The notes below the pieces were generated by a model. That model searched no databases. It was not told the origin of the DNA and saw only the letters and a program-made list of their open reading frames with translations. Position numbers and translations under genes: made by a program. A stretch of DNA of 64,000 nt, taken from assembly GCF_000208865.1 (NCBI RefSeq), contig NC_018397.1:5547748-5611747 (forward strand), given 5' to 3'. Source of the DNA: Neospora caninum Liverpool. Lineage: Eukaryota > Apicomplexa > Conoidasida > Eucoccidiorida > Sarcocystidae. This document shows positions 14,113 to 25,388 of the stretch, piece after piece. Numbering within the stretch: position 1 is the stretch's first letter; each line of letters begins with the position of its first letter.

Positions 14113-17100
14113 TCAGGGACTCTCATCCACATGAATGCCGACAGCAATATCAATTGTCTCTGTAGGGAGTGTACTGACTGTGCTGATCCCATCTTCTTCA
14201 ACGGTTGCGTGCTTCCAAGAGAGAGGCGCTCTCTGTCTCTCATGAGCGTTGCCGCCCTCGCATCGTTCTGCTCTCCCAACGGTTCCGTGGAGAAAGCTGG
14301 CGACTTCCTCAGGGGTTAAGCTCTCCCGTTTTGGGGGACTTTGCGTTTGTTTTCCCGCTCTCGACAGCGCCTCCGTAGGTGTCGCCTTCTCGTTTGTGTC
14401 AGCGAGACCAACGAGACAACTTCCACTCGGGCCGCCCTGGCCGTGCAGGTGAGCGTTAAGAGTCCTTAAAACTTTGTTGGTGATTCTGCGTCGAACTGAG
14501 TTTTCCAGAGCGGGGCTTCTCCCCGTCCGCCCTCTCCCGTTCGGCTGTGAAGAGAGAGCCGCTTTCGGCATCGGCGGCGCGAGAACGCAGACCACATCTC
14601 CAGGATCTTTTTCGCCCGAGACGTCGCCGCTTCGCAGAGGCGCGCCGTCTGTTTTGCGGTCGCTCTCTTCCGGCGCCTGTGCAGATGCTGTCACGTGTGT
14701 GTCGATGCGTCGGCCTGGCGTTTCCGGTAAACTCATTGTCGGGGCACGTTGTCCCGCCTCTGCGTCCACAAGCTTGCGCGCTTTCTCGCCCTCGGTGTTC
14801 GCCGTTCCCGCTGTTCCCTTCGGCTTTCCTTCCTCCCGTGAGGCTGCGCGTCGGGCGACTCCCGGAGGAGAGGCGAGCAACGGAGCGGAGACAGCCGAGC
14901 TCACGGGCGGCTCGGGCCCTGTGGGCGCGGCGAGGCCGGGCGACATCGAGGGAAACGGCAGTTGCGCTGAAAACGTCTCTGGCTGTTTCCACCTGTCACC
15001 TTCCACAGTAGAGTAAGGAGGTTCTGCCATTGAGTTGAAGCACGTAAGCCTTGCGCTCACTGTGTGCATGACGCGTGTTGCAAGCGCCTCGCCCTTGGCA
15101 TTGAGTTCTCCGAGATCGCAGTCCAGGACCGATTCGATAAGCGACACGGCAGTGTGAGCTGCGTTTTCTTCTTCTGCTTCTTCTGACGAGGATCCCTCGC
15201 GAGATTCCGCTCCCCTCTCTCCCGGGCTCCCCGTCCCATTCAGCACCCCGCCGCTCTCCCTTTCGGCGGCCTCCCGCGTTTCTCTCTGTTCTCCAGAGAG
15301 CGCTGCGAGGACAAACGTGGACGGCGTCGTACGGGTTCTGGAAGGAACGCGTGCATCGTTTGTGTCCTCGGCAGACACGGATATTCCCGTCTGCCGGTGC
15401 GGCTGACTCAGAGGCGCGACCAGATCATCTTCTCCCATTGCCTGAGAGAGGAGAATGCTTCGCGATTGACTGCACAAGGCCTCGTCCTGTAGGGCCTCCT
15501 CGGCCAAATCCACTTCGGGGGCCTGAATCAAAGAAATCACTTCTGCGTCGATTCCGTTCGTAATCTCTTCCGCCTTTTCGGCTTCTCCCCGCTTCGTCGC
15601 TCCGTCCCCTGTCTTCCCCGCGCTGTCTGCTGCCTCCACCTCCGCTTCCGCTTCTTCCATCTGCCTGGCTGACTCGCCCTCGGCCTTCGCGGCACGTTCC
15701 TCTGCAGCCTCCCTTGCCGAAACAGGTGTAGGTCGGTGTTTGGAACTCTCGCCTGTCGGCATTCTGTCCGGACTGCGCAGCAGGCCGCACCAAAAGTCGG
15801 CGTTTGAGATGGGGACACCCAGCGCGGTCGACGACGGAGGCGCTGAAGAGCGGCAGGGCGCCGTTTGACGAGGGTCCGCTTGGTCTGCGTTTTGCCGCGT
15901 CGACGGTTCCACATCGCCACTTGGCAGGCTTCCTGGATCGTGCCTTGCCTCGTCCTGTCTCCTCCAAGACAAGGCGCTCGCCCCTCCAGAAACCCAGGAA
16001 CACGAGGAAGACGCCAAATCAGCAGTCGGGTTCTTACCTACCGTTGCCTGCGTCTGGTGCTGCACTTCGGGTTCTGGTACCGTCTTGTTGCCTAGCGCTT
16101 CCGTTGCTTTCCCTCTCTGTCGCCGCCGTTCCCCGACGCGCCACCAGTCTGCTTCCATTTCTTTTTCCCGCGCTTCCTCGGCCGCGTTCCGTAGACGGCC
16201 GCCGTGGTCGTCCTCTCCGGAGCTCGCTGGCGAGAAAGCGGAGCCGAGCGTTCGGGCGACGCTGCTTCCACCGCTCCGGTCTTCTGCTCCCGGAGAATGA
16301 GGGCCTCGCTCCGTCGCGCATGCGTATTTGCCGTTGAAATGCGTGCCCGGACTGAGTGCGGAGAAGTCGAGCGTCCGGCGCGTCCTGTCGCCTCCGTAGG
16401 GCGACGGCGTGTCGCCTGCGTACTGACTGGCGTCGCATGAGGGCGGCCGGCCCATCGTGGAAATCGAAGCGATCGCTGCACTGCCTTTGAGTGCATTCAT
16501 GCAGCGCTCGAGCGTCCGCTGTCGCTGTCTCAGCTCCTGGAGCTGGCCAGGGTTTCGCTGTAGCTCGAGGAACTTTGCGTAGGTCTGTTGCAGGCTGATG
16601 CACTGCAGCCGACAGAGCTCGACGCACATACGCCGGTACGACTCGACAAATAACGCGTCACCCTTCAGGAACGACCGGCGGAGAAGCGTTTCCGGGAGAA
16701 CTGTGTAGTAGTCGGTTGGCGTCGCGGCTTCAGACAGCGCCTCGTGCACTTGCGTCAACTTTGAGACCGTCGCACTGTACACGCGTGAGACGCGCGGAAA
16801 CATCACTGGTGCCCGCTTCGCCAGGGAAACGGAAGAGGACAGCGAAGAGGAAGACATTTCCGGGCGAGGGGCTGCTGGGGCAAACGCGGGAGAAGGTAAG
16901 GAGTGCGGTTTTCCCCCCGCTTCCGTCGATGCAGCGACCAAGGCGCCGAGGTTGACGGAGCGGAAACGGCGGAACTTTAGAGCGACAAGTTGTCTGGAAC
17001 GCAGGAAGCGGAAAAGAACCAAACCGGGAAAAAGTTCACTCGAAACGAACCGGAGAAAGCAAAGTCCCTGGGATGTCCGTGGAGAGGCTGGCGAGTCTAC

Positions 17101-18831
17101 GCAGACCCCGGACAAAAACGAAACGCATGTCACTCGTACATGTGTTGACAAATATGCACATATAGGCGCAACCCTCCGTAGGAACTGTTCTATACAAGAT
17201 GAGAGAGAAAAGTGGCGAAGCGACGCAGAGCCATCGTCCTGGGCATTCAGTTCCAACTCGGAAACACAGAACAGATCAGACACCCAACCTCTGCAGTCTT
17301 CGGAGGGAAACTTTTGTTCAAAGGGGATCGCTTTTTCTTGCGTGTCAATCGTCATGCCCGCTTTCTCGAAACAGGCGCACCTTTCCGAGTTCGTCCACCG
17401 ATTTCGAGAAGGCTTGACCATGTAAACCTCTTCAAACAACGCAGTGCAGAGGTACAAGAGGGAGGCGGTGAACGCTGTGAAGGAGTCAAAGACCGTGCAA
17501 ATGAAGGTGCCGCCTTGCTGGAGAAGTTGGAAAGCAATAAGGAACTCCGAGAGCAACAGCCGCCCGGTCAGGAGCTCCTGGTAGTTGTCCAAGTGCTGCC
17601 CCGTTGCAGACTTCTTTGCTGGCCGAAACGAAAACACGCATGAATTTACAGACGCCATGAAGAAGAACGGGTTTCCTGGTGAACCCAAACAATCTACACC
17701 ACGCAGATAAAACGTCTTTTGATATGGCAAGTGCTCCGTGAAAACTCAATTCTATCCAGTCGCATGCGTATTGTTCTGTGTAACTAGGAAGCGGCAGACA
17801 TATAAATGCCGACGAACAGGCGCAAGTACAGAGTCTTAGGCGCATGCTTCTCCACAAAGTGACTGTGCCTTACCCATATGTCTAACAAGACAAAGAGATG
17901 AGCACAAGTGTGCATTTTTTTGTGAGAGCGTTGGCGGGTGCCCTATGTCTTCGGTGGAAAGAAAGAAGAAACCACTGCGGCAGCCGCAAAGAAATACCCA
18001 AACGACGATCCCACCGACCCTGGATTCTTTGGGCAGCGGTGTGTGAATCTAGATAGATCTGAAGTAGACGCCGCTCAATCTTTGTAGCCGCCTACATATG
18101 TAAACATCCGTATCTCTGCTTTAAACGCATATGCATATTTATGTCATGGAGCAGCATATCTGTGGGCGACAGGAGTATAGGTTTTGATGCAAAGACATGG
18201 CTTTCTATTGGTCTATTGGCCGTTGGTGAACTGTTCCACGTGTTGCAGTGGACATATGCGGCTGCCTCTGTGTGTTTTTGCTAGAACGTGAGTTGGGGTT
18301 TTCCCGCTTACGTATGGTGATGCCGCCATCGGCAACGATGAGCTTGATGACTCCTTTGTCACCAGATCTTCGTGGTCGTGAAGATCGAGAGGGGCTCCTT
18401 TGATCTCTGAAGGAAAGACTCTGTTTGCTCGCGGGTGCGGAGTCCGCTTGGGGCAAGAGGGCTGCGCACTGCTCCCGAATCTCAGCCACTCGCAGTTCGA
18501 TTTTCTGTTTCATTAGTTTGAGGTTTTTCGAGCAATAGAGATTGCCGCTGTTGTTCAACGCCGTTATGCCTGGACAACGCGAACAGTGAGACAGACCAAG
18601 CTGACCAGAAAGGTGAGAAAACATGAGGGATCGACGCATTTGTGTTTCAGAGAGAGAATACTCAAAAGGTAAGTCGCATTGATGAGAGAATAGCAAACAT
18701 CGGCCATAATGTTGAATGTGTCACTACGCACATAACTCCATGCACGCTTCCGTACCACTTTAGAACCGATAGTGCCACATAGAGATACATCTCTACTCCG
18801 ATATAGTTATATACATAGCTATATGCACAGC

Positions 18832-18877
<46 letters not shown>

Positions 18878-20010
18878 GCATGCTAGAAATCAAAATACAC
18901 CTTGGCGGTATAACGACGCCAGCACGGCCCGTTGTTCCCGCCGCTCACTCACTTTCGTAATTGGGCCGTTCCGTGACTTCTTTCGCGATATGCCAGAACT
19001 TTGTGTCTCTCATTGCAGTGAGGTCAGAAATGTTGAGAGAGATGCCGAACCCGTAGCAGCTTGGTCCAGAGAGCCGACCTGCAGCCAGCCTCGTTGACCT
19101 ATCTTCCTCTGTGGCGGTCTGTGGAGAGATATCAGGAGAAAGCGAATGCGCATCGCCGTCCAATCGTGTCTGGTCGATGAAATCGATTTCGTCCAGAAGC
19201 CAATCAGACCAGGTCCCTGGGCCAGCACACAGGTCGAGGAAGAAAGACGGATTCGCTGGGGAAGCGCCTGCGAGACAGCGAAGCACCAGCACCGAGACAC
19301 ATGCGAGAGACAGATTTTTCAAGTGCAACCGACAAGCAAGCAGAGCACGAAGTATGCACCCATTTTTCTCGAGAGTTTTGTCAATGGCAGAACCCATTGG
19401 CGTCCGCTCGACTTTTGTGCGCGCCTACACGTTTTTCCGAACGTAGCGGTGGAACGGTAACATGTGCGTACGACCCTCCGTCTTTACACGCATGCATTTA
19501 CAAACGACACAGAAGGGACTGTGGATAAGAGCACCTCTAGATACATGCTTCCTTGTAGGTTTGTGGACATCAAGCACTGGAAACAACCGATGCATCTCGA
19601 TACGTAGGTATGTTTCCATAGTGCTGGACAGGTATGCCGAGGGTTCCCCTGTATATGCATACGTCGAGAGGGACGCATGTAAGACTGCACATGCACGCAT
19701 TTCTATCTTTCTTCACTACCTTTCGCGAGCATTTCGGGAAGACAGTCGAGCCTTTTGTACTCCTGAAGCCACTCGGAGATTTCTTGCAGTTTATCCCCTG
19801 ACCGTGTTCGGTGCTGGAAGCTGCCTTTGCAGTCCGAAGGGAACATCGAGAACTGGGCCACTTTCCAAATTTTCCCTGGGGGAAAACCCAAAATCCTCAC
19901 GCGACCGCGGGATCGCCATATCACTTCCTCTCCTTCCTTCCGCTCTAACCCAATCCTGCGGCTGTGCTTCGTCCTCTTCGCCCTATTACACTATCCATCT
20001 ACGTTTCTGC

Positions 20011-20044
<34 letters not shown>

Positions 20045-21027
20045 GCGTGTGTGCCTATAGATAGACGTATACATAACGTACGCATAGATGTAAGTGAATG
20101 TACGTTACCTGCATGCGTGTATACATACAGGTACGGCTCTGTGTACATGTGCATTTTCACGCATGTGAACTACATGGCCAACTTGTGCAGATACGTATTA
20201 GACTCACAGGCAAATATGCGTAAATATGCGTATAGGTATTTCACAATACCGTACCGTTTCCTGCATCGTACACGTCATCGAGTAGAGATTTTTGTCGGAG
20301 TTGCTCTGCAATAAGTTCTCTGTCGCAGAAGTCGCTCTGGAGCAGCCGTTCAGTGTCTCGCGCACTCCGCATTTGAACTGGCTCGGATTCCAGGGCCCCA
20401 ACCATATCTTCAACGCTGCCTAAAGTCGTTCCGACGCCTGAGAGGACGCAGTAAGTTATTCGAGGATGAGGACTTCAGCTCAGGGTATGTGGTGAAGCCA
20501 CAGGAGGAATCATACGGACAGACGGGTGCATGATTAGTTACTCAGACTAAAAATACCTGTGCAGTCGTATCGAGTCCATGCACATTTTGAATGTTCATCC
20601 GTTATTTAGGAGGCAATATCATCAGGTAGGCAAATGTAAGGACATCTTTGTTGATGTATTCATTTATACGTATATGTATAGATAGATATATAGATACATA
20701 TACTTATCTCTGTATCTTCGGATGCGTTATGTATAAAAGCATATGTGTGTGTGCATGTGTGTATACGTGTATGAATGCTTTCGGATAAGAGTGGCCTGGT
20801 GGATCGTATTACTGTGGGCACGCTCTCAAGCGTTTTTGCCGGGGCGCCCCTTTTTACCACATACCGCATTGTAGTTTGTAGGAGAGAAATGTGGATCGTG
20901 CTGTTGGAGTGCCCCCAAATCCAGGCGTTCTCGGCGTCATTGCCCCTCTCAGAGATTGTAGAAATTCATTTTGGAGAGGCGAGCCGCCACACGTGTAGGC
21001 TGGCGAGAAATCGCTATTTCCCAGCAT
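14113..21027 (-). CDS. Cap-specific mRNA 2'-O-methyltransferase-like protein (CMTR1/FtsJ family)
   Basis: Six exons, 5' to 3' on minus: 21027-20865, 20437-20255, 19797-19720, 19267-18953, 18569-18312 and 17618-14113. They total 1500 codons plus stop, in phase. The family methylates the ribose of the first transcribed nucleotide of mRNA using SAM, in the nucleus. The SAM-binding loop is at about residues 151-163 (FLDLCAGPGTWSD). The aspartate motif follows (VADGG, D327), then GGTFICTVFD at 368-377 and the NSER glutamate (E411). In human CMTR1 the third motif reads FICKTFD, and its lysine is part of the K-D-K-E tetrad. Here residue 374 is Thr, so activity is doubtful. Past about residue 500 the protein is a long Ser/Ala/Glu-rich disordered tail with no recognised domain. 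A frame-preserving intron near 17000-17200 is possible. The ATG at 21027 opens a 54-codon exon ending in GTATGT. The donor at 20254 is GTACGG. No WW or G-patch domain is seen. Confidence 0.8.
18834..18873. repeat. (TA)n microsatellite in CMTR-like intron
   Basis: A pure TA run in the intron between the SAM-loop exon and the catalytic-aspartate exon of the cap methyltransferase gene. Confidence 0.95.
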
Positions 21028-22238
21028 TTGCGTCGGTTTTCGTTCGGAAACGCCGACAACGGGAGCTGTCGAGCAGAGATTTTTGCTGACACACTGAGCA
21101 AGTCTCCGCTTTCTACCAGGAGAAACGAAGATGTTTGCTCCACAGTGTAGGAATCAGAAAGAGATTCTGTACTTTGACGTCGTACGATTTTGCGTCGTTC
21201 TGGTCGTAGTCTCGGAGAGCACTCTGGTCAGTGTTCTCGCCAAAGAAATTGATCACGCTCCCACGGTGAGGGGCGACGACCAAAGCGAGAAGAGAGAAAA
21301 AGCAAAAACTTGACAAGAGAGATGAAGGCACGTGGCTACGAACAAACAAAGGTGAAGAACGCAAGTCGCATAGATCACTCAGCCGTTCAAATTCTCCTTG
21401 CCCAGGGGGGTCGGGGTAGTCTCTTTATCGGACGGTGGCAAGGAGCAAAACATGGCAGAGTACGTGTTCTTCTGTTCACGTTTTTAGAGAAAAAATATTC
21501 GCGTAGACAAGGTTAAAGAAAGGCAACGAAGAGAAGCATAGATCACTCAGAGGACCTGACGGACTTCCCTTCTTACATTCGTGGCATTGTCGGACTCGGG
21601 AAACGAGCAGTGGACGAAATACCGCTGACCGGCTTCTCTTTATGGTGTTCCAGAGAGCCGCTCGTGCTTGCCAACGAAAAGCGGCCGTTCTTGCTGTGGC
21701 CCTTCTTCGATCTGTTTGCTGCGTCGTTGTTGTGTCTTTGATCTAAAGGGAGACCTGGTCAGTCGAGGCTGCCGGGGGAAAAACGCGCCCTCGAAGAGCA
21801 TACAAGACCCAAACGGCCAAGGAAATAGAAAGCCAGAATGTTTTCGAACAAAATGGGAACCCAAATCGCCTGGGACACGATGGCACGCAGAAACAGATCA
21901 GATGTGCGCGGGGAATGCGTTGTGTTGCTTGACATGAAAAGGAAAGAGCAGAGAAAAACGATTTCTTTCGTTCTGTTTCTCCTTTCCTGCTCCCTGCCTT
22001 TTTTACCCCCGCTCTGCACGTAAAAGACCCAGAAAAAAATCGAAGAGAAAGCTGGCCAGCTGAGTGCTTGTAGATGCTGACATTCTACGCCACCGGTAAG
22101 TTCGCCGTGTTTCGGCAGTCAAGCAAAACGTGCACACAGTGGACCAGCAAGAGTTCAGCTTGTCCTGTATCTAGAAAAAAGTCAAACGGACACCTCTGCT
22201 GAAGAAAGAAGGACAATCACTTTCGATTGTCACGACGA

Positions 22239-22454
22239 ATGCACAAAAAGGCTGCCTGCAAAGTCCAGCTCTTGTGGCAGGCATACGCAGCCTCGACTCC
22301 GGTCGAACAACTGAGCACGCCCCGAAAATTTTTGGACTCGCAGAGAGCGACGGAGGAGAGGCGTGCAGAACACATGTCACGGATGGTCGCAAAAACCGCA
22401 AAGCCTACTGACAACGCAGCCGCTATGCTCCCCCCGCCCGCAAGGGGCCCCTGA
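22239..22454 (+). CDS. Possible short ORF or terminal exon with IQ/CaM-binding-like helix
   Basis: An ATG-to-TGA frame of 71 codons. The product starts basic (MHKKAACKVQLLWQAYA), which recalls an IQ or calmodulin-binding helix. A charged helix and a proline-rich end (MLPPPARGP) follow. The residue choice looks more protein-like than neighbouring frames. There is an in-frame stop at 22200 and no good upstream splice acceptor, so it is either a tiny gene, a last exon whose upstream parts I cannot find, or chance. The minus strand is also open here. Function unknown. Confidence 0.2.
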   Translation: MHKKAACKVQLLWQAYAASTPVEQLSTPRKFLDSQRATEERRAEHMSRMVAKTAKPTDNAAAMLPPPARGP

Positions 22455-22500
22455 AGTCTGGGCATGTATGTGCTGACACACACATGCAAGTGCGAAAATC

Positions 22501-22569
22501 TGTATGTACGTATGTATGTATGTATGTATGTATGTATGTATGTATGTATATATATATATATATATATAT
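22501..22569. repeat. (TATG)n then (TA)n compound microsatellite
   Basis: About eleven GTAT tetranucleotides run directly into a TA dinucleotide tract. Confidence 0.95.
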
Positions 22570-22922
22570 TTGTTTAACTATATGTATATAGATACAAAGG
22601 AGACATCGGTTGGCACCTAGATATGTGGCGGTACATAAATATATAGATATCTACAGATGCGTACACATATGTATAGTTTTTGTACACTGATTCATCTACA
22701 CATCGATATAGGCAGATACAGAAAGATAGAGCATAGAGTCTGAGTGGTTAGCGTCTCCCCCGAGCTGATCTCACGTTTCGTGTCACGGTCTGAATGATCG
22801 TAGCTGGCAGCCCGTGTGTCCACATCGACCTACGTGCTCCCACATGCATAGGCGCGTGAATGTGTAGGCAATTTATGCATGTCTAGTCGAATGTAGACAA
22901 CTGATATGCGTAGGCGCAATCT

Positions 22923-22954
22923 CCCCCCCCCCTCCCCCCGCCCCCCCCCCCCCC
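22923..22954. repeat. Poly-C tract
   Basis: A run of C broken only by a T and a G. It creates artificial proline/glycine-rich frames on either strand. A shorter C run lies at 24058-24075 and another at 51586-51598. Confidence 0.9.
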
Positions 22955-23429
22955 GTCTTGAGGCCTTGACGCTCGAACCGCTTCTGCAAATCGGTCTGCT
23001 TTGCACACCCAGTTTGATGGGTATAGTTGTGCACGCATTTCATTTTTTTGACGTGGAAAACGCACCTTTTCGACACTTTAGTTCTTCGATTTCCGACATA
23101 ACAGGAACTGGATGGTCGCAAAAGTGTGTTCCGGTCCAACCGCCAAATAAGTGCGAGAAATGTCCCCTGTCGTGCTGGCTTTGTCTGCTAGAAATTTGGT
23201 TCAAGACTGCTTAGATGGAGAACCGTGAAGTTCTCCAGAGTGCACATCTCCACTGTCACTACATACTTTCTCCACTTCTTGGAGATGTGGAGTCAAGTCC
23301 GGCTTCCGTAGCTAATATATTTGTTGTCAAGTTTCAGCCCACAGCTTTACTGAGCTACACGCAGTGCTTCAGTCAGGAATGCCGTCACACGTCTCCTGCG
23401 TATCACCTCCCGAGTCTGTATCTCACGAT

Positions 23430-23605
23430 CGGAGTCATATTCACTACCATAGGTGCTATATGCTTTATTTGGTTCTTTACGTATACTGCTGGTCATACAA
23501 CTGCACGAACAGTAGACGTACGCAGTGCCCTTGCTCTTGTTGCTGTATTTACTTTAAGAGGTACAACACGAGTAGTCGTGGGTAATGCAGGAATGGATGT
23601 TGCTA
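23430..23605 (+). pseudogene. Cox1-like nuclear mitochondrial fragment (NUMT)
   Basis: Translated on plus, this stretch reads first like the cox1 helix ending in the HHMYTxGL region (IGAICFIWFFTYTAG). After a short link comes VFTLRGTTRVVVGNAGMDVA. Mitochondrial cox1 proteins share the motif FTFGGTTGVxLGNAxxDVALHDTYY. Two glycines of GGTTG have become arginine, the segment of roughly 50 residues that normally separates the two motifs is missing, and similarity stops before HDTYY. It therefore looks like a decayed, rearranged copy in nuclear DNA, not a gene. It sits inside an accidental 153-codon frame (23215-23676). Transfer of mitochondrial pieces to the nucleus is known in coccidians. The call rests on motif recognition only. 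Confidence 0.55.
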
Positions 23606-24057
23606 CAGTACAAATGTGGACCGGATGTGTGTTTCTGGGTGGATACATACATGTCCTTCTCTGCGTTTGCAAATAAATGCTTGCATTCATGTGCACCAGC
23701 CTGATTCCTCTGGCTCATTCTTGCACTATAGAAATTTATACATATGTTTACATACATATACATATGTGATATTAGAGCGACAGTGTATGCGTTCCGAAAG
23801 GTGTGCATGCTTTTTCATTTCCCACAGCCGTGAGATCCCCTGTTCGAAAGCACGGACACTCCTCCATTTCTTCTGAGGTGACAAATGTTTTTAGAGCATT
23901 TCTGCGATGAGGCCCTCTGCTTGCTTGTGCCCTCGCTGTTGAGCACAGCTTTTCAAGAAGCGATTTGCTGCGCATAAGGAGAAAGGATTGACAAAGTTGG
24001 AACAAGGAGCTCCGCGCAGTCGTGTGTATACGAAAGCAGATGCGTGATAAGGTCCAG

Positions 24058-24075
24058 CCCCCCCCCCCCCCCCCC
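24058..24075. repeat. Poly-C tract
   Basis: An uninterrupted run of C in the spacer 3' of the AP endonuclease gene. Confidence 0.9.
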
Positions 24076-24237
24076 ACGCCGTCCCTACAAAACGGAATTG
24101 TATGCATGCACCCATCCAAATATGTACAAATATGTGTTTATATATATGCATGCAGATGCGTACACAATAACTGATAAATCCTACATATACAAACTCATAT
24201 ATGTATATACATCTGTGCAGACAGGCAGAATGATACC

Positions 24238-24240
<3 letters not shown>

Positions 24241-24280
<40 letters not shown>
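24241..24280. repeat. (TA)n microsatellite
   Basis: An uninterrupted TA run of about 40 bases in the spacer 3' of the AP endonuclease gene. Confidence 0.95.
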
Positions 24281-24282
<2 letters not shown>

Positions 24283-24722
24283 ATGTCCACACGCATGCGA
24301 GTCTCCGCTTGTCTACGTGTGTACCATAGAAATGCGTAGTCTCACACTTGTCCTTTTACTGAGAGGGCCTGAGTGCCGCGGCTAGCCGACACTCACAAGG
24401 ACCATACTCGCGGACTGTGAGGACGCATCTTTGGATGCTTCGCGAAACGTAAAGACAGACTTGAACTGTCTAACTGCCTCCCGCAACGACCCCAGACTCT
24501 CTGTCATGGTTCCGCCCCGATTCTCGGGGTTCCGGCTTCACTGCTGTTCCTCCCGCTCCAAGTGGCTTCTGCTGGCATCGCACATCCTCCAGCTCGTGCG
24601 TCTGCTCTTCCCCAAGAATGGTTTGCCTTTTTGTTCGCTTCGCGCGCTTCTCTTTCCCTTTTCTTCTCGTCCCCCCTGCGGTCCTCCGTTGCCTCCTCTC
24701 TTTCCACGTTTCGTTTCCTTTG

Positions 24723-25350
24723 TCAAGAGGCCTGCACGTGCCGCGTGTTCTCGAGGGGCGCCTGCGGCGCGGCCGCCTCGCTCGCCGCTTTCCGCTCCTC
24801 ATCAGAGGAGTCGGAGATGACAATTTCTTCCGCTTTCGTCCTTTTCTGCCCCGCTTCACCAGGCGCAGGCGCCCGCCGTTTCACTCCGAAGAACGCGTCG
24901 AGGCGGCTGTCTTCTTGTCGCTTTTTTGCAGGAGGCAGGGAAGCAGAGACACGCACTGCCTCGCACGCCACAGCGGGCAAAGCCAGCGTTTCCTTCTCTT
25001 TGAACCGAACCAAGACTGGGCAGTGATCTGAGCCGAAGAAGTTCGCCTGGACACCGAACGAGAAGAAAGTTTCAAGAAGGGGCACACACGCAAACCTGTG
25101 TTCAGGCACACGAAACCCGGTCTATTCGGTACTCAAGAGCACCGGCCACGCGCGTCCCGACACATTGGGTTCTTCCTATTAAGCTGCCAGTAACTCGACA
25201 CCATTTTGTTTCTGCTGTCGTTGCGCCTCTGCTCGGCCGCCTCGTGCGGGCTGCTCCTAACCGGCGGACTGTGGAGCGAAAACTACGAGTGCATGCACGC
25301 ACAGAAAGCCGCAGAACGTGAACTACACATATACGCAGAAACGCCTATAC

Positions 25351-25388
<38 letters not shown>

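Larger units (their letters stand above)
21028..24722. other. Spacer upstream of CMTR-like gene, 3' of AP endonuclease
   Basis: A 3.7 kb stretch between two minus-strand genes; its left part should hold the CMTR-like promoter. It contains a TATG/TA microsatellite (22501), two poly-C runs (22923 and 24058), a cox1-like fragment (23430), a TA run (24241) and a possible short plus-strand coding end (22239). Fragmentary open stretches at 21131-21264 and 21640-21770 could not be joined into a gene on either strand. Confidence 0.6.

Noticed and set aside
20775..21089. Plus frame with a PH-domain-like look
   Set aside because: The minus strand carries the first exon of the CMTR-like gene with ATG, GTATGT donor and matching phase. 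The plus frame has no donor before its stop.
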